A stretch of DNA of 64,000 bases from Isoetes taiwanensis (Eukaryota; Streptophyta; Lycopodiopsida; Isoetales; Isoetaceae), in the NCBI GenBank assembly GCA_021234155.1, contig JAJEKV010000033.1:12038163-12102162 (forward strand), read 5' to 3'. How positions within the stretch are numbered: position 1 is the first letter of the stretch; each line of letters begins with the position of its first letter. Made by a program: the position numbers and the translations under genes. Below, piece by piece: positions 62,301-64,000 of the stretch. Under the pieces are notes generated by a model. It saw only the letters and a list, made by a program, of their open reading frames with translations. It made no database searches and was not told the DNA's origin.

Positions 62301-64000
62301 GCCATTATCCTCCAAGACGCTTCCATGGCTGTTATTAGGTAATCGCGGCCTTTAGATACTCCCAGATCTCTCATTCCTAGGACCTGCTCTCTAGTGGTAT
62401 GCCCTCGCGGAATCATTACCTTTCTGCATCTTGACTGTGATCATGGTTTCTATGTTCGCCAGTTTATATGTATTTGTGTAGTTTGGGCCCAAGATTGTTC
62501 AGAAGAGACTGACGACGGACACCTCTACCGCGTCTGGCTCCTCGAAATCGAATTTTACGATCAAACCCCTTATATATGTAAATCCATAGAGGTAAGAGAA
62601 GACGCAGTACTGCGGGATGCAATGTCAACTATGGCAACAAGCTCATAAGCTTTAAAGAACAAGCAAAGTGGAACAAATCTAATGATCATCTACGCTTCCT
62701 CCCTCCCCGTGATTGCAATGCATCCTTTTGAGCCAATGTGTTGCTGGATTTACCGGTTTTGATAGTTAAAGGCATCAAGGTATATACCAGAGAACAAACA
62801 GGAATCATAAATTTTTGGGCCCGTATTCCTAACAATCTGACCACTTGGTAGCTCTCGCATATAATCCTTAATCAACGATTCTATTGGTATATCCGGTTCC
62901 AGACGAGTACAAGATGAGCGGTGGAAGTCCTCGCTCAAACTCCACTCATCAGTATTATAGTACGTATATACTCTATTTATGTGTTAAATCTTTATGCAAC
63001 AATTCTTTTCAACCGCTGTAATCTTCCATGGAAACACCGGTCAACAATCATAGGCAATATCCGACTTATTCTGGCTGTGACCAAGGGCAACCCGTATTTC
63101 TGGCCAATCCAGATTCGCCGCCATCAGAATGAACAAAGCACGGCCTCTTTGATCTAGAGAGTGCTAACGTAGTCGTTAGAACCCGCAATGAGCACCATCT
63201 CCTCGGCTAACCCGCAGAACTAATTTAACGCGTGATAAATCATTTTGTTCATTATTCTCGCCGTATCAACTTCGCCGATTGTATTCGCTTATTTCAAGGG
63301 TAGTCCGGAAGTAATTTAGTCGTAAGGCCCTCAATCCTTGAGTACATATCAAACTTCAAGTACTTCCACATAGGCGCACCCAAATAAGAAACCTATCCTC
63401 ATGTAATAGCCTTGATCTCACTCCATTGTAATTGGGGTGAGACCATTCATTCCCCGACCCCACCCTAATGTACCGCTGAAAAGTAGCGGATATTGCAAGG
63501 GTTCGCATATGGGATCAAGGATGTTCATAAAAAGTCGGTTCACCCTCACTTTGGAGCCCAATAATCCCGCTATTCGGTGATGCAACATCGTACCGTATTG
63601 TTGACCTCTCGCAATTGTCGCTTATCTCATCACTCCCAAAAACCCTCAAGAACTGCGAATATATGCCGGCATGCATACTTCCCATCAGTTCTCGGCTAGT
63701 TTCCAATGAATGGGTTTACTTGGTCACGACCGGCCACAGTTCCAACCTACTGAAGGGTGCGCTGCTGAGTCCCACTTGCACATAACGCCAGGAATCACAT
63801 ATATAACCAAATGTATGGGATTTCAGACGCTTTGTTGGAAGCAACATGATATGTACGCACCCAAGGATTGTGATCGACGAAGGAAGTCTAAAGGATGTCC
63901 CGTCGACTCCAAGCACGCCAAGGTACAATTTATTTATTTCTACATACTTCATTGAAACCCGCATCTCAGATATAATCCAATGCACTGCAATCTGGAGGTA
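59400..64000. other. CpG-rich, homopolymer-poor segment without recognised genes
   Basis: The texture changes here: CpG is frequent (for example gacgtcggcgctg at 60188), A/T runs above five or six are rare, and overlapping frames of similar length occur on both strands (such as 61229-61567 minus and 61251-61616 plus) with no family motif. Nuclear repeats elsewhere in the window look CpG-poor and A/T-run-rich. An organellar or foreign insertion is one explanation, but no organellar gene was recognised. Confidence 0.4.

Overview
The window is nuclear DNA of a land plant. The genes have many short introns with GT..AG ends, and the families present are plant ones: an agenet-domain protein, a plant-type eIF4B, and a pentatricopeptide-repeat (PPR) protein built of 31-residue units. 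About two thirds of the window is transposable-element DNA. The all-short-motif PPR style (MYGKCG helix pairs, MPxRDxxSWN units) suggests a fern or another non-flowering vascular plant, but this is an inference from style and no marker gene proves it.

Host genes. From the left they are: an agenet/Tudor-like gene (+, 1589-6308, nine inferred exons, two places where the frame does not close); a DUF676-type serine esterase (+, 9073-11057, ten coding exons that join to an intact 378-codon frame); a single-exon F-box gene (-, 11834-13045), convergent with the esterase; a PPR gene (-, 33149-34813) broken by one in-frame stop; and eIF4B (+, 54655-57699, two exons). Two gene scraps, of an FCP1-like HAD phosphatase (near 48.75-49.07 kb) and a metallo-beta-lactamase-fold protein (near 52.64-53.02 kb), lie among retroelement debris.

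Mobile DNA is nested. A Ty1/copia gag remnant with one LTR was split by a 12.28 kb CACTA (En/Spm) element (19517-31797). The N-terminal half of gag lies at 31798-32340 and the C-terminal half at 19090-19516. Inside the CACTA element sit a GC-rich LINE (about 20.0-25.75 kb) and a 776-bp hAT-like element with a perfect 8-bp target duplication (27127-27902). An 11.2 kb PIF/Harbinger element (35014-46238, target duplication TAA) still has both of its genes, a Myb/SANT-like gene and a DDE nuclease. It was split by a complete but decayed Ty3/gypsy element (37971-43965). An older, AT-shifted relative of the LINE is at about 14.5-17.99 kb, itself interrupted by about 0.9 kb of foreign DNA. A second, LTR-less gypsy remnant is at 49.92-51.9 kb, and a small retroposon with a perfect 17-bp target duplication is at 47169-47674.

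The most unusual structures are an array of about eight 20-nt hairpins whose arms differ from unit to unit yet stay self-complementary (49281-49460), a 115-nt imperfect foldback resembling a young MIRNA locus or inverted duplication (32587-32703), a run of four degenerate tRNA-like units (58981-59350), and a 4.6 kb CpG-rich, homopolymer-poor tail (59400-64000) whose texture differs from the rest and in which no gene was recognised. All boundaries were read by eye. Splice sites are inferred from GT/AG and reading phase.
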